Origin: Salvator merianae
Lineage: Eukaryota; Chordata; Lepidosauria; Squamata; Teiidae
Length of the DNA: 64,000 nt
Direction of reading: 5' to 3'
NCBI GenBank assembly: GCA_003586115.2
Contig: QVOM02000103.1
Location: 4,813,837 to 4,877,836 of the forward strand
Shown here: positions 21,283-32,945 of the stretch, piece after piece
How the letters are laid out: every line of letters starts with the position of its first letter
Numbering within the stretch: the first letter of the stretch is position 1
Made by a program: the position numbers and the translations under genes
Notes under the pieces: generated by a model
The model's input: the letters and a program-made list of their open reading frames with translations, nothing else
Told to the model about the DNA's origin: nothing
Databases searched by the model: none

Positions 21283-22258
21283 AGTGAGTCCAATATTGTC
21301 CAGGTGTTGCTAAACTGTAGTCCCTATTATCCCTTGCAGTTTGCCATATTGGCTTGGCTGTTAGGGGTCCAAAAACAATTGGAAGGTTTTAATAGTTACC
21401 TCTGAGCCCTATCAGTTAAACATTCCCAGCTGGTGCTTTAGTAATACAAGTGATTTTAAAAAGCAAGGTGGCTTTTAGAGTTTATCCTAAAAAACTAAGC
21501 TGATACCTTAAAAGTGTCAGTTGCAACTGTGACTATCGTGCATTTAAAAATAATGAAACCTGTCAAGGAGATAGCATTATCATTTGTTTTATCTGTATTC
21601 TGTGTTTCCAGTGGCTGTCAAAGTAGTTTATAAGCTACACATATATTTCAGAAAATACAATACAGAATCCAAAAGGGTAGGGAGGGTCAAACATATAGGA
21701 TGAAGAGGAGGTGACCCTTGCCCTTGCTGGCCCTCAAAACAACTCCTTCTCCCAAGGGGCAGCTCTTTCTTCCCCATTCTCTTGTGGCTGAAGCTTCCTG
21801 TTAACTAATACACAGTGAGTGTCAATAATGATGCATGATGTGTAAACAGTGTATAATAATGATGTATCGCATGTGAAACATTCCTTCTTTCTGCAAAATT
21901 ATCACTTGAAATGCTTCAATGGACTATTTCTTTAGGCTGCTCAGGAAACCTCATCAAACACCAGCTGTGTGTATACTTACAAGAAACCTTGATTCAAACT
22001 GTGCCAAGATGTGAAGTTCTATCCTGGTCTGTAAATGCATTACTGGATAATGCAAAAGTTTTCTTCCCCTGATGGAAGATGTTATTGGAACTTTTGGAGC
22101 TGCCTACTGGCAGGAGTTCTTCACATTGATGAAAAATATCTACTTCTCTCATCGAATGGCAGCCTGATAATATATGAAAAAGAGTTTGAATTTGGTCTGC
22201 TATGCATGATTCATTTTGGGGCATGGAGGTATTGGAATCTGAAAATCTAAACTGCATC
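21283..22258. other. No recognised feature
   Basis: Nothing recognisable apart from short A-rich stretches and TGATGTAT/TGATGCATGATG repetition near 21830-21870. Confidence 0.35.
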
Positions 22259-22458
22259 ATAGGGGCCAGTTTGATTTCAGCTGAACCAGGGACACTTTTT
22301 CAATCAAACTGCTCATGTTCAACATTATTTTGCCCTTTAAAGGGATTTTTCAATGTAGTTGAAGTGGGGATTGACATGTTCAAATATATTTGCGAAATAT
22401 TTTTTAAAAAAGTTTGTTTGGAACCAAATGCACACACAAAAGGTTGTGCACATCTCTA
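22259..22458. mobile_element. hAT-like MITE, probably 5'-truncated
   Basis: Right end GGTTGTGCACATCTCTA is the terminus of the hAT-like family. The interior CCCTTTAAAGGGATTTTTCAA and TTTGAATT-type blocks resemble the copy at 34017-34355 (GCCCTTTAAAATGGCATTTTT). No matching left terminus was located. Confidence 0.45.
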
Positions 22459-24703
22459 ACCATAACTCTTCAATCTTTGGAAAGGTGGGTGCATTTGCTA
22501 TCTCTGCATTCCTTTCTTAGGATAGCCCACTGTTGCACACTCTTTCCCAGAAAAAAAAGCCATGTTGCATGATTGGATTAAGCCCTGCCTTGTAAGCTTT
22601 GTGATTACTTGCCAAGAATGAGAATGTCTCTGCCTGGTGATTTGGAATAGACCATGACACATTCACTGAGATTGAAGCTTGGAGGGTTTGCTTGCAATAT
22701 GGACAGAGTGAGAGAAAAGGGTGGACAGACCAAAAAGCAATTAAGAACTGTATCACTAATTGCCCTTTCTACAAATGCCGCTCAAAATTTGTGCAGAAAG
22801 TGTACGACTCTGTGACTTTCTTGGCCGGAGATACTGGCAGCCTGTCACCATGAGGTTGAAACAAAGGCGCTGGCTTTCATTGTTCTTAGTGAGAAGATTC
22901 CTGGGGTTTATGATCACAAAACGTGCAGAGGCAAGGCACTGCTCACTTCCATTTCAGTTGTCTAACTGACCTATGTATCTAGTGTGACAGAATCTAGCTC
23001 TAGGAAGTTCTCTCCCTCGGATCTGTCAGGTTATTTGGCCCTCAGTATGATCGCAGGCTATCAGACAGAAGTGTCAAGAGTATTCTGCGTCTATTTTGCA
23101 GTAGGGTAAAGAGAAAGATTTAATAGTGTAGAAATTTTTATCTTTCTGCAAATTCCTAATGTCCTTATGCATCAACACATTTCCTTCAAGCATCTTGACA
23201 CCAGTGTGTCACTGGGTATAGTTCTATTTGTGACATTTCAGGGCATAGCCTTTGGCAGCCATGTCAAGTTCGTTAGGTTCTTGGGGACCACTGCAGAAAT
23301 TTTCACATGAAAAGCATCTGGGTACTGTTGTGAAACAAAACAAAACAAAAAACTTTGTATTGTAAAGGGATTGAAGTAGTATGTCTGGAAATTAATGAGG
23401 ACACCAACAGCAAAAATGCAAATTTGGCTGAACTGATATAACTGTGTGTATGTAGTGTGCTTGTTTTAGTGAATTAAGCCTAAGAAGTATACCTTGAAAG
23501 CAACGCAAAAAATACTTGCTGCAACAATATATCCTCCAGCAGAAATCTCTGTGTGTGTGTGTGTGTAAGGAGTAGGGGCTTCCTTGAATCTTTCCCAAAT
23601 CGCATCTTGAACTGTTGTGGATTAAAATGTAGGCAAGATCTATATTGGGCCGTTATGGCACTATGGAACTGCACTGAAGCTGCAAGAACTGCACATCCTT
23701 ATGCCCTCTTTCTGCTGCAAGGCTGTTCAAAGTGCATAGGGATCACTTTTCTTTGCTTTTTTTGAACTCTCATTCCACATTCCACCACAGGAGAGTGGTG
23801 TCATGGGCCAACTGGGGGTTCCTCACCTGAGAAAGAGATAGAGAACTCAATGCTCATAGTCCTGCTGCTGACACCTCTGATGCCCCAACAGCCTCCATTA
23901 ATATTCAGCACTCTCAGCCAGCTAATGAGGAGCAGGCTTTTTGGGTTCAGTAGACAGAGCTTCCTGGGGAAACTTCAGATGAGGACACTCAACCTATTTC
24001 TCCTTGATAGAGAATACTTTTAAAGATCAGACGCAAATAAGTGAATGAATGAATGAATGAATGAATTTTTGATTAGTCCGTTAACCATATCAAACTTACA
24101 AAGACTAACAGATAAGCAGAATTAAAAACACCCACACACTTTTTTTTTGTTTTAAATCCTCTATGTAAAGTTGGAGCTGCATATTCCAGTGCATAGGTCA
24201 ATATTACTTGCCCCCATTGGAGGCAAATAAGTGCCTGGCCACTTATTTAGGAAAATGAGGGAGTCAGACACTGAGTGAGACACTTGTGAGCTAGGCATAG
24301 ATTATTTGGTGTGTAATATAAATATATGCCTGAGGAGTTTTGATGAACAAAACTCTTTGCAACAGGCAACTGGCTTTTCTTAACACCTCTTCTGGATTCC
24401 CCTTGTTGGACACTATATAAGGAATTATGGTCTTTGTGCTAAATGTTTATCTTGTTGCCTAAAGATATCTTAGCTGTCCTGTGAAATATTTGCTACTAGT
24501 AATTTGCTGGCAAAATATTTTACCTGGACTTTTACAATCTTGTCAGCTGTCTTTCACTAGCATTGTTCCAGAATAGCTGAAATGAAACATGTGGTAGGAA
24601 AAGTTCTGAGAGCTCTTCAACTGCTTTTCCCATCCATTACATGAATTTTCCTTTCATCATTGCCCTCAATTGGTGAACATCGATGCATGTGGCATAAAAA
24701 GAT
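22459..24703. other. No recognised gene; minor low-complexity tracts
   Basis: Contains (GT)n at 23550-23566 and (GAAT)n at 24043-24065. 24230-24560 includes a TATATAAGG box-like string near 24414, which could be LTR debris, but no TG…CA ends or duplicate LTR are visible. Confidence 0.35.
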
Positions 24704-24746
24704 GAAAGAAAGAGAGAAAGAGAGAAAGAGAGAAAGAGAGAAAGAG

Positions 24747-24809
<63 letters not shown>

Positions 24810-24810
24810 A
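24704..24810 (+). repeat. (GAAA)n / (GAGAAA)n purine microsatellite
   Basis: 107 bp of pure purine: irregular GAGAAAGA units followed by perfect GAAA repeats. The complementary frames read as long SFFLSFFL peptides and are artefacts. Confidence 0.95.
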
Positions 24811-25360
24811 TCGAAACTGACCAACTTCCACAGCCTTTTCACCTGTTTATCATAACATGCCTGGGTGGGAATATTGAATCTGGCAGCAATGACAGGCATG
24901 CAGACAGTGCACCATTACTTCAATGCTTAGTGTGGCAGACACCAAACTGGCACTGCAGCACTTAGTGTGGTGAGAGAGGAGCTAGGTAACAATGCTTGCA
25001 GTATTGCAACAAGAAGTTATCTGCCGTTGTGTGGAACCTGCCACGCTCATGATCCATGGACTCCTTGTGGTCAGAGATACTGTGTCAGTCACCAGATTCT
25101 ACACTATTGCAAGGCACACACAGCCCCCCCCCCCAACAATAAGCAACGCAAAACAACCCAAGTAGTGCCTGTTTATTGCACCATCAATTGTCAGCAAGCA
25201 TGAGTTGCAGGATGCTTCCTTTTCAGTTTGGGGCAATTAGTTTCACTTTTACCACATTTCCTAAGTTGGGAAAGGTCAAATAAGGGACTTTTGGGAGAGG
25301 GACTTTGTGCACTGCTAGGTCTTACTTATAAAGCCATAAAGGATTCTAGATAGGAATATA
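24811..25360. other. No recognised feature
   Basis: Includes a C13 run at about 25122-25134; otherwise unremarkable. Confidence 0.35.
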
Positions 25361-26230
25361 CAGCATTCAGAAAAAGTATTTGCTCCCTTCCAGATTCCTA
25401 ATTTTGCATATTTGTCACACTTTGTTTCAGATCTTTAAACAAAATTCAAAATGAGGCAGACAAGCTGAGTAAATACAAATACAACTTTCAAAAGATTGTT
25501 TAATTTATTGAAATAAAAAAGTTACCCAATGACTATTTCACCCATGCGAAAAAAATGATTGCCTTTTAAACTTAAAAAGATTGTTCCCTGTTTAGCAGCA
25601 CCAATTGCCACTAAACTGTTCCAAAAATTGGAGATCTGTCTTTCACATTGCTATGGAGGATTTTTGACCCACTCCTTCTTGCAGAATTGCTTTAATTCGA
25701 CCACACTGGAGGGCTTTTGAGCATGAATTGTCTTTTTAAGGTCCTGCCACAGCATCTCAATGAGGTTCAAATCAGAAATTTGACTGGTCACTCCAAAACC
25801 TTAATTTTGTTTCTTTTGAGCCATTCAGAGATAGACTTGATTTTATATTTTAGATAGTTGTCTTGCTACGTAACTCAATTGCGCTTGAGCTTCAGATCAT
25901 GGATTGAGGAATGGATATTCTCCTTCAGAATTTTCTGGTAGAGAGCAGAATTCTTTGTTCTGTCAATTATGACAAGTCACCCTGGTTCTGAAGTGCAAAA
26001 TATCCCCCATCATCACATTACCACCACTATTTTTGGCTGCTGGTAAGAAGTTTTTATTGTAGAATGCTGTGTTAGCTTTATGCCACATGCATCAGGACAC
26101 ATGCCTTCCAAAAAGTTCAGTCTTCAACTCATCAGTTTACAAAAAATTCTTGTCAAGAGCATCATTCATAAGCCCAGATTCAAGGACACTTACCTTTGTA
26201 GCAGCATGTCAGGATTCACTGATAAAAGCT
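25361..26230 (-). mobile_element. Tc1-like transposon remnant with transposase pseudogene (3' part lost)
   Basis: The left terminus follows a TA (25359-25360) and reads CAGCATTCAGAAAAAGTATT, the familiar Tc1-like end. On the minus strand, about 25680-25735 encodes SSVVELKQFCKKEW, within the transposase core. The next block, at 25748-25797, corresponds to the conserved QSPDLNPIEMLW motif but is shifted by a 1-base deletion and broken by stops. Homology continues to about 26200, and no right terminus is found. The same 5' end occurs at 44044. Tc1 transposases are DDE enzymes that cut and paste at TA; this copy cannot be active. Confidence 0.75.
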
Positions 26231-26469
26231 CATGCAGAAAATAGCACCAGCCAACACGTTTTCCCACCCAAGTTGGCATGGCTACACCTTACATTAAACA
26301 CTCAAATTAACACACCATTTTCTCTCACACTTTAAAGCATGGAGCAAACATTTGGCATTAACATTTTCACCATCAACTCAAGTAGGCTCAGATGCAGAGT
26401 AACCCAATTAGTACACCAAACACAGGAGCTTCCCATGAGACATTTGAGAATCTAGAAATCTATACATTT
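26231..26469. other. Unassigned sequence between Tc1-like and gypsy remnants
   Basis: No recognisable element end. Could hold the lost 3' part of either neighbour. Confidence 0.3.
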
Positions 26470-27800
26470 CAAAACGTTAATGTTCACCAACCTTAACAGG
26501 AGGTGGTGGATGTGTGGATGTTTTGGAATGATGAGGGTAGATCTTCCTTTTGTACAAGCCTGTGATGGAAAATAGATTGAATTCTCATATGTTTGTGCAG
26601 TTTGAGGTGGAAAACAACAGGATTGATCTGAGCAATCACCTTAAAAGTGTCAATGAAATGGTATTATAACCTTTTGGACAGACATGGATATTTAAGGTGA
26701 TGGGAGGAAAGCTAGACTGAATTGCCCATCTGCATGTCCACACCAGGAGCATGAGACTAGTCAGCCATAGCTTATGGGTATGTTTAGCCAGATGAAGGTT
26801 GGCTTGAAGTTTGACCTTATGAGATTCAGTTGTGTTAATCTCACAAATTTTGGATCCAGTGAGTAAGGGAGGAAAACTATTGAGAATGGTACCACACACA
26901 GCTTTGAAAGGAAAAACCTATAGGGAAGAATGAACAGAGTTATTATATGCAAATTCAACCAAAGGTGAATAGGTAGACCAATCATCCTGTTGGAAATTAG
27001 TAAAACAGTGTAACTATTGTTTAAGACTCTGATTAAGACTGAAGGTGGTAGACGGAGGAAAAAGAGAGGTCAATGTTCAAAAGCAAAGTGAAAGACTTCC
27101 AGAATCTGGCAGTCATTTGTGTGCCCCTGTCAAAGATACTCTTAGAAGGCACTCTGTGAAGCTTGAAAATATGTTCCAGGAACATCTTGGTTGGTTAAGA
27201 TGCTAAGGGAATTTCTTTGCAGGGGATGAAGTGAGTCATATAAGAAAGGTGACCCACCACCATCCAAACAACAGTAAATCCAGAAGAGGAAGGAAGATCA
27301 GTGAACTGAAATTAAATTACTTCCCATGGATAGGAAAGAGTAGGAAGAGGCTGTAACAGTCCCTCAGGCTTAGCAAAAACAGTTTTAGAAACACACAAAC
27401 AGGACATACATTTCCACATTGACATACATTTCCACATCCTTGCTCATGTTAGACCACCAGTATAACTTTTTTAAAGCCACAAAAGTTTTCAGAAACCCAA
27501 AGTGTCTAGTGATAGGGTAATTGTGGTGGAATTGAAGGATCCTGGAATGCTAGGTGTATGGGACATATGGCCTATTTTCTCTTGCAGTAAGCCATCAAGG
27601 AGGGTTAGTGTAGAAGGGTTAGTTTTGTATCATGGATCTGTGTCAAGATGCATATACAGCTCATCCTGTAATGGGTTTTTGATATTCCAAGCTGTCACAG
27701 CCACCCATAGCTGTTGTGGAGACAGAATAGTGGAATCCAGGGAAGACTCAGAGGCATGGATTTGTGGTTTGTGAGAAAGAGCATCAACAAAGCAGTTCTT
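26470..27800 (-). pseudogene. Ty3/gypsy pol remnant: RNase H end and integrase, antisense
   Basis: Read on the minus strand, 27735-27800 gives CFVDALSHKP, the RNase H/tether boundary (consensus LADALSRKP). 27300-27520 gives an integrase zinc-finger/linker region ending LLQPLP. 27230-27330 gives the start of the integrase catalytic core (SSGFTVVWMVV). 26860-26980 covers the NSVHSS…PFKAVCG region. 26540-26640 gives NPVVFHLKL, the integrase C-terminal end with a following proline-rich stretch. Many stops and frameshifts are present. Flanking LTRs were not seen. The element continues upstream at 28370-29075 across an inserted MITE. Confidence 0.7.
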
Positions 27801-28369
27801 GGCCATTTTTGCACTTAGCAAGAACGTTCTTGTTCTCTCACTAGTAAAGAGCGTCTGCACTCGCTAACAGCCCCAGTAGTCCTGAATTGCATTAAGGTGT
27901 ACCTGATACTCACCTGAAGCTGGGGAAGACTGGACAAGTAATTTGCTGTTCTGATTCTGACCAGCGAAATCAAGCGCAGATAGGGGGGAGATGAATTTGC
28001 ACTGCATCCTGTTTCAAAATGGCAGTGGGAAGGGGCTGGCAGGGCTGCCTAGGTGCAGTCTGCCACTTCGCAATCTGGTTTGCCCTTTCGGCTTCGCACC
28101 CCAGCTGCCATTTCAAAGACAGCTCCAAAAGGAGCTACTCTAACTTCGAAGTAGTAGCTCTATGTTTTGGATTCCTAGCTCTATGTTCTCATTTGATTCG
28201 TGATCTCACTTCCTGCCTAGTGGATTCCCATTCGCACTGTTCCCTCTGCTGGTCATCTCGGAGTTGTTTCCATTGCTGGCAAGTGTGTATAGCACTCAAT
28301 GGACTCCATCTTCACCGGCCTGAAACCTGCTAATTAAACCATACCATTATGGTAAGTGTGAAAACACCC
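27801..28369 (-). mobile_element. Harbinger-like MITE, 569 bp, CTT target duplication (family B), nested in gypsy pol
   Basis: Left end GGCCATTTTTGCACTTAGC; right end GGTAAGTGTGAAAACACCC. CTT lies on both sides (27798-27800 and 28370-28372). It is in inverted orientation relative to the copy at 20702-21282 (shared TTTCAAAGACAGCTCCAAAA and GCTATACNCACTTGCCAGC on opposite strands). A CAAAATGGCAG (YY1-like) motif is at 28015-28025. It interrupts gypsy RNase H coding sequence, so it is younger than that element. Confidence 0.8.
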
Positions 28370-29075
28370 CTTGTCTCCTATTATGTAGTTAAAAGTAAAA
28401 TCAAAATGGGTAAAGAACTCAGACCACAAAGCTGACACAGTGAAAATTTGTGCAGAATCTGAAGTGCCTGTAAATTTTTATGATCTCTTTAGACCTCAAA
28501 GGGTGCTGTGTGTCTTCCAAGTACTGCCATCAGCAGGACAGGCAATACTTAGCACTCAGTAACTTACAATCCAGTATCGGATAACTTTGCACCATGGGGG
28601 CTACCTAGGGGAGAAAAGGCACATTTCAGATTCAGATTGAAGTACGCTTCCACATACTGCAATGTCACAAGCATCACATTGAGCTATAAATGGTTGAGTT
28701 AGGTCTGGATGTTTCAGGCAAGCAGGCCCTTTAGATTTTCAAAGGCAGCTTGGCATTTGGAAGTCCAATGAATTTGGGAAAATGAAGTATGTTACATTTG
28801 CCAGTTTTTAAGTAGCTTTGCTGCTTTTAAGTAACTTTGTGATTTGAGACTGCAATGCCAGTAAACCTGGGGTTGAATTTATGATAGAAATTGGCAAAGC
28901 CCCAAACACTCTGAACCTGCCTGCAATGGTGGGATTGTGGTGGTTCCCAATTTAAGATCACAGTCACTTTTGGGGGAGTCTATTTAAATGTGTGGTCAGA
29001 GATTTGGTAGCCCAGAAAATCAAGTTTGTTGAAGTGGAACTTATTTGAAAAGTTTCAAATAAACTTTGAACAGGT
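28370..29075 (-). pseudogene. Ty3/gypsy reverse transcriptase / RNase H remnant, antisense
   Basis: On the minus strand, 28930-29040 encodes a line equivalent to the RT thumb (…FDFLGY.IS…, then PKVT…WE.PTTIPALQ), and 28745-28930 the …LGFAN-FYRKFI…/ALTSLLK region. 28620-28740 gives SKCQAAFENLKGLL (RNase H start). Stops occur throughout. It continues the pol remnant at 26470-27800. It joins L2 sequence abruptly near 29076, so the 5' half of the retrotransposon is missing. Confidence 0.65.
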
Positions 29076-29308
29076 GATGACACTCAGATCTACTTTTCCA
29101 TAACTCCTCAGTCAGGAGAAGCTGTGAATGTCCTGATCAGGTATCTGGATGCAGTAAGAGATTGGAGAAGGCCCTATAAACTGAGGTTTAACCCTGATAA
29201 ATCCTGAGGTTTAACCTTAGTCACCTGCTGCAGCAGTACGGAGGCCCAGAAGGCCTGCGAACAGCCATGGTGCACTTTGTGCGGGGTGTAAACACCCAGT
29301 CTTAAAGC
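29076..29308 (+). repeat. L2 LINE ORF2 fragment, sense
   Basis: GGTGATGACACTCAGATCTA followed by CAGTCAGGAGAAGCTGTGAA encodes a decayed …DDTQIYF…SGEAVNVL… stretch, the L2 region at and after the catalytic (Y)ADD, then RPYKLRFNPDKS. The sequence is interrupted at 29309 by a hAT-like element. Confidence 0.55.
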
Positions 29309-29828
29309 CACTGGCGTAGCTAGCGGCTTTGACGCCTGGGGCTACTAGCCGCTATGACGCCCGGGTCTAAGGGCGGGGCCAGCGGTGATGCCCGGGGCTA
29401 GGGGCGGGGCCAGCGAGCACGCATGCGGGCAGGCGGGGCCAGTGAGCACGCATGCCCCGCTCGTCGCCCCGGCCGGCGGGGGCCTCACTCCTCGCCCCGG
29501 CCCGCCCGGCGGCGGCCTTGCTCGTTGCCCCGGCCCACCCAGCGGCGGCCTTGCTCCTTGCCACGGCCTGCCCGGCGGCGGCCTCGATGGCCCTGCCCAC
29601 ACGCATGCACGCTCGTTGGCTCCACCCACATGCACGCCGGCAGGCAGGGCGACGAGGCGACGAGCGTGGCCGCCGCCGGGCAGTCCACCCGGGGCGACGA
29701 GCACGGCCGCCCGGGGTGGCAAGCGAGGGCACCGGTGGGCGGGGCCCTGGCTCCGTGGGCCGCCCCACCTCGGACAAAGCGCCACCCAGGGCAGAGCGCC
29801 CCCCCGCCCCACCCTCGCTACGCCTCTG
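29309..29828. mobile_element. GC-rich hAT-like non-autonomous element, 520 bp, perfect 8-bp target duplication
   Basis: Ends are CACTGGCGTAGCTAGCGG and the complement of CAGAGGCGTAGCGAGG, i.e. the CAGNGGCGTAGC terminus known from vertebrate hAT elements. CTTAAAGC is directly repeated on both sides (29301-29308 and 29829-29836). The interior is extremely GC- and CpG-rich, with tandem-like blocks of GCCCCGGCCCGCCCGGCGGC (29460-29590). The long overlapping frames on both strands (136-209 codons) are low-complexity Ala/Pro/Arg/Gly products of this composition and not transposase. Confidence 0.85.
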
Positions 29829-30150
29829 CTTAAAGCTGGCGGCTGCCACTGCTTTGTAGGTAGAAGGTACCAAGTTCCAGGAGTTGGTCTCCACACAGGT
29901 AGCTGACAGTCAGACCTTCTCAAGGATAGCACCTTTCCTTTGCAGTGTCTTCCCCTGTGCTGTTTGTGAGGCACCTATGATTACAGTTTATAGGTGCCTA
30001 TACTCAGGTATTCTCTGTGTGAAAACTTGTTTCTTCTCTGGCCAATCCAATTTTTAATGTGTTTTTATTATTTTCATTTTGTTTTCATTCTTGTTTTTAA
30101 TGTTTTGTAAACTGCTTTGAGATTTTTTTAATGTGGAAAATGTTATAGAA
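29829..30150 (+). repeat. L2-like LINE 3' region, sense
   Basis: Continues the LINE broken at 29309. It includes GAGGCACCTATGATTACAG and a terminal TGTTTTGTAAACTGCTTTGA…GTTATAGAAATG block resembling the L2 3' end. Coding similarity is weak here and the assignment rests mainly on the tail. Confidence 0.4.
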
Positions 30151-30701
30151 ATGTCTTAAACAAACAAGTAAGTATAGAGTAAGTCTTACAAACAGTTCTA
30201 TGCAGCCTATTTGAGGTTTCTAGGAGGTTTCATCAATAGAAAAAAACTTACAGTGCTAAATTATAATGCATTTAAATTGTATTAGATGATTGTCAGAAGT
30301 AAATACAATGAACCCATGAAATAGACAAGTGTACTTGCTTTTGAGCTTTTTGGAGAGCTTCTTTGTATTATGTCCTAACGTTTAAATGGATGCCATTCTA
30401 TTGTTGAATTTCCCTACTGTCGTAATTACCTGTTTCCTAAATTTCAGTCGTTTGTGTAGTACCCTAACAATTTTTGGTGTACTTTATTATCTATACTATT
30501 ACTTATCACTTGATAGTTACACTGATTCCTCTGTTAAAGACTTATGCATTTTAAAATTTTTAAAAAGCTTACCAATGTACTATCTAAATCATTTCATGTG
30601 CCACCATAGTATACACAAAGATACTTTGGGAAACACTGGCCTAAGGTATATGTTCAGCAGTTCAGCAGACTAGTTTGTGTTCAAATCAGTTTGAATCAAA
30701 C
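30151..30701. other. No recognised feature
   Basis: AT-rich sequence; no repeat terminus or exon recognised. Confidence 0.35.
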
Positions 30702-31863
30702 AGGGATGTTCAAAAAGTTTGAGTCACATGCCCTGTCTGAAAAGAGAGTTCAGATTTGAACCAAACAAAGGGGTGTTTAAATAAACTTAGCAAATGCACC
30801 CTGTTTGATCCACATTCAAAGGCATTTGAGGAATCTGAAGATCTATAAATTGAACCAAACACCAAGACTGTTTAAAGACAAGACAGAATGGCTGTGGGTG
30901 CTGCCTCCCAAGGACACGTCCATCTGTCCATCCATTACTCTGGGGGGGGGGGAATTGTTGACCCCCTCGGAGAAGGTCCGCAACCTGGGTGTCCTCCTTG
31001 ATCCACAGCTGACCCTGGAACAACATCTGTCGACTGTGACGAGAGGAGCATTTGCCCAGCCCGGTTGGTCCACCAGTTGCAGCCTTATTTGGACAGGGAG
31101 TCTCTCCTTACAGTCGCTCACACCCTCATCACCTCGAGGATCGACTACTGCAATGCTCTCTACATGGGGCTACCTCTGAAGAGTGTCTGGAGACTGCAGG
31201 TAGTCCAAAATGCAGCCGCGCGAGCTATCACTGGCCTACCTAGATATGCCAGTGTTTCTCCATCACTCCACGAACTGCATTGGCTGCCGATTAGTCTCCG
31301 TACCCAATTCAAAGTGTTGGTGGTTACCTATAAAGCCCTACATGGCTTAGGACCAGATTACTTACAGGACCGTCTCCTGAGTCATGTATCCCAGCGACCG
31401 GTCAGGAGCCACAGAGTCGGCCTTCTCCAGGTCCCGTCAGCCAAACAATGTCGGCTGGCAGGCCCTAGGAGAAGGCCCTTCTCTGTGGCGGCTCCGACCC
31501 TGTGGAATCAGCTCCCCCCGGAGATTCGTACTGCCCCTACTCTCCTGGCCTTCCAGAAGGCTTTATAAACACATCTTTGCCGGCAGGCCTGGGGTCATTG
31601 AGCCTGACATTCTGCTCTGGCTGGCCGTATGATTGTGTAGTTGTGGATGTTTAGTTGTGAATGTGAATTAGGTTTTATGGATTGGGTTTTTTTAGAAATT
31701 AAATTTGATTATTAATTTGGACTGAGGATGTTGTTTTTATTGTTTTGTATTTTTATATGTTGTAAGCCGCCACAAGTCTTTGGAGAGGGGCGGCATATAA
31801 AAACATTCAAATGACTGTCTGGCCTGAATTGAAGCACACAAAAAAAGTTTGTGCATATCCCTA
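30702..31863. mobile_element. hAT-like MITE split by an L2 insertion
   Basis: Left end AGGGATGTTCAAAAAGTTTG (30702) and right end AAGTTTGTGCATATCCCTA (31863) are inverted repeats of the hAT-like family. Flanking octamers AATCAAAC and AATGAAAG match at 6 of 8. Without the inserted L2 at 30882-31812 the element would be about 230 bp, with TTTGAACCAAAC-type inner blocks as in the other copies. Confidence 0.6.
30882..31812 (+). repeat. L2 LINE 3' end with ORF2 C-terminal domain, relatively well preserved
   Basis: The frame at about 30886-31050 reads …TEWLWVLPPKDTSICPSI and VRNLGVLLDPQLTLEQHL. After a frameshift near 31050, a 167-codon frame (31065-31568) reads VHQLQPYLDRESLLTVAHTL, SRIDYCNALYMGLPLKSVW and LHELHWLPISLRTQFKVLV, ending …APTLWNQLPPEIRTAP. 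This is the L2 ORF2 C-terminal domain, which lies downstream of the RT. The 3' untranslated end has TGTAAGCCGCC…GGGGCGGCATATAAA. It sits inside a hAT-like MITE with a possible GACTGT target duplication (30876-30881 and 31813-31818). 5'-truncated, as is usual for LINE insertions. Confidence 0.85.
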
Positions 31864-32945
31864 AATGAAAGTGAACTTTCAGTCCAAAAATCAGATAGCA
31901 AGATATGTACAATTTCCTTATGGAAGAGTAGCCTATTGTGTATTTTCTAGCAGACATAAGTTTTAAGGTGCTCTTTTATCACTCTTATTTAAAATCCATT
32001 CTTATTAAAGATCAATATCTTCAGAATAACTGCAAGTAAATCCAAAATCATACGGTCACTTATAAATGTTGAAAGGGTGGAAAATGGGCTCCTAGAAGTT
32101 TACTGTAGGTGAAGGAGAAGGGATAAAAAGACTGAGAAAGGAAGGAGTGGAAATTCTGTGTTTCTGGCTTTCTCAGATATCTTAACTGGACAAGAGAAAC
32201 TTTGACTTTCATTTTGGCAAACCTACATTCTGGTTTTCAGAATTCTGTGAAACAGAAATGGTGAAAGTGAAGCCCATTTCTTTTCTTTTCTATTTTCTAG
32301 TCCTTAACAGAATTGTGTTTGGTTTATTTTATTGTTTTTGAATACATTTGAAACTGTTTCATTTCTCCTGGTTAATGGTCCCCTTAAGCTTCTGGTGGAA
32401 AGGAAAACGATGTGTGTCTTATCCGCATTCTGAACATTATGCTTCAGAAATCATAATGGGAATTTAAATGAAATCTTGCAGTGTGCTGAATCTGATTAGT
32501 ATATTTCCATGCGCAATTATATTTTGTCAGCACAAGAAGATAACATGCTGAATTGCAGTTTAAAACTGTGGAATGCTCGTGCAGAATCATCTGGTAATAG
32601 AAGAGGGCAACAAAAATAAGTAATTACAATTAATGTAGAGCTTATTATAATGTTATTTAGAGCTTCGGAAATGGTACTGGAAGGTAGAAATGTGATGATT
32701 TTTAAAAAGTTTCTAAGAAAGCATGCTTTTTGTCAAGAAAAGTTAACTTAGGCTGCCTTCATACTAGAAGGGTCAGTACATAGTCATCCTGCAACAGAAT
32801 GTGGAGTTAGTAAGGCTATGTCTGCACTGGTCCAGTAGATTACCTCTGGGCACCCCCAGAACACCTCATCCATGCTATAGAATGGTCTGCTGAGGCTTTG
32901 GAGTGGGCTATGGTGCAAAAATGATGCTTAGCCTATTCTAAACAT
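31864..32945. other. No recognised feature
   Basis: AT-rich and free of clear repeats. 32400-32720 has the evenly AT-rich, non-repetitive look of conserved non-coding DNA, but nothing in a single sequence proves this. Confidence 0.3.

Noticed and set aside
24230..24560. LTR with a TATATAAGG promoter box
   Set aside because: No terminal TG…CA, target duplication, partner LTR or internal region could be found. A TATA-like string alone is not evidence in AT-rich DNA.
29345..29974. Long overlapping ORFs (up to 209 codons) on both strands
   Set aside because: They fall in the GC-rich hAT-like element and are low-complexity Ala/Pro/Arg/Gly frames present on both strands at once. Stop codons are simply rare in such composition.
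31065..31568. A host protein-coding gene of 167 codons
   Set aside because: The peptide is the C-terminal domain of L2 ORF2, followed by an L2 3' end.
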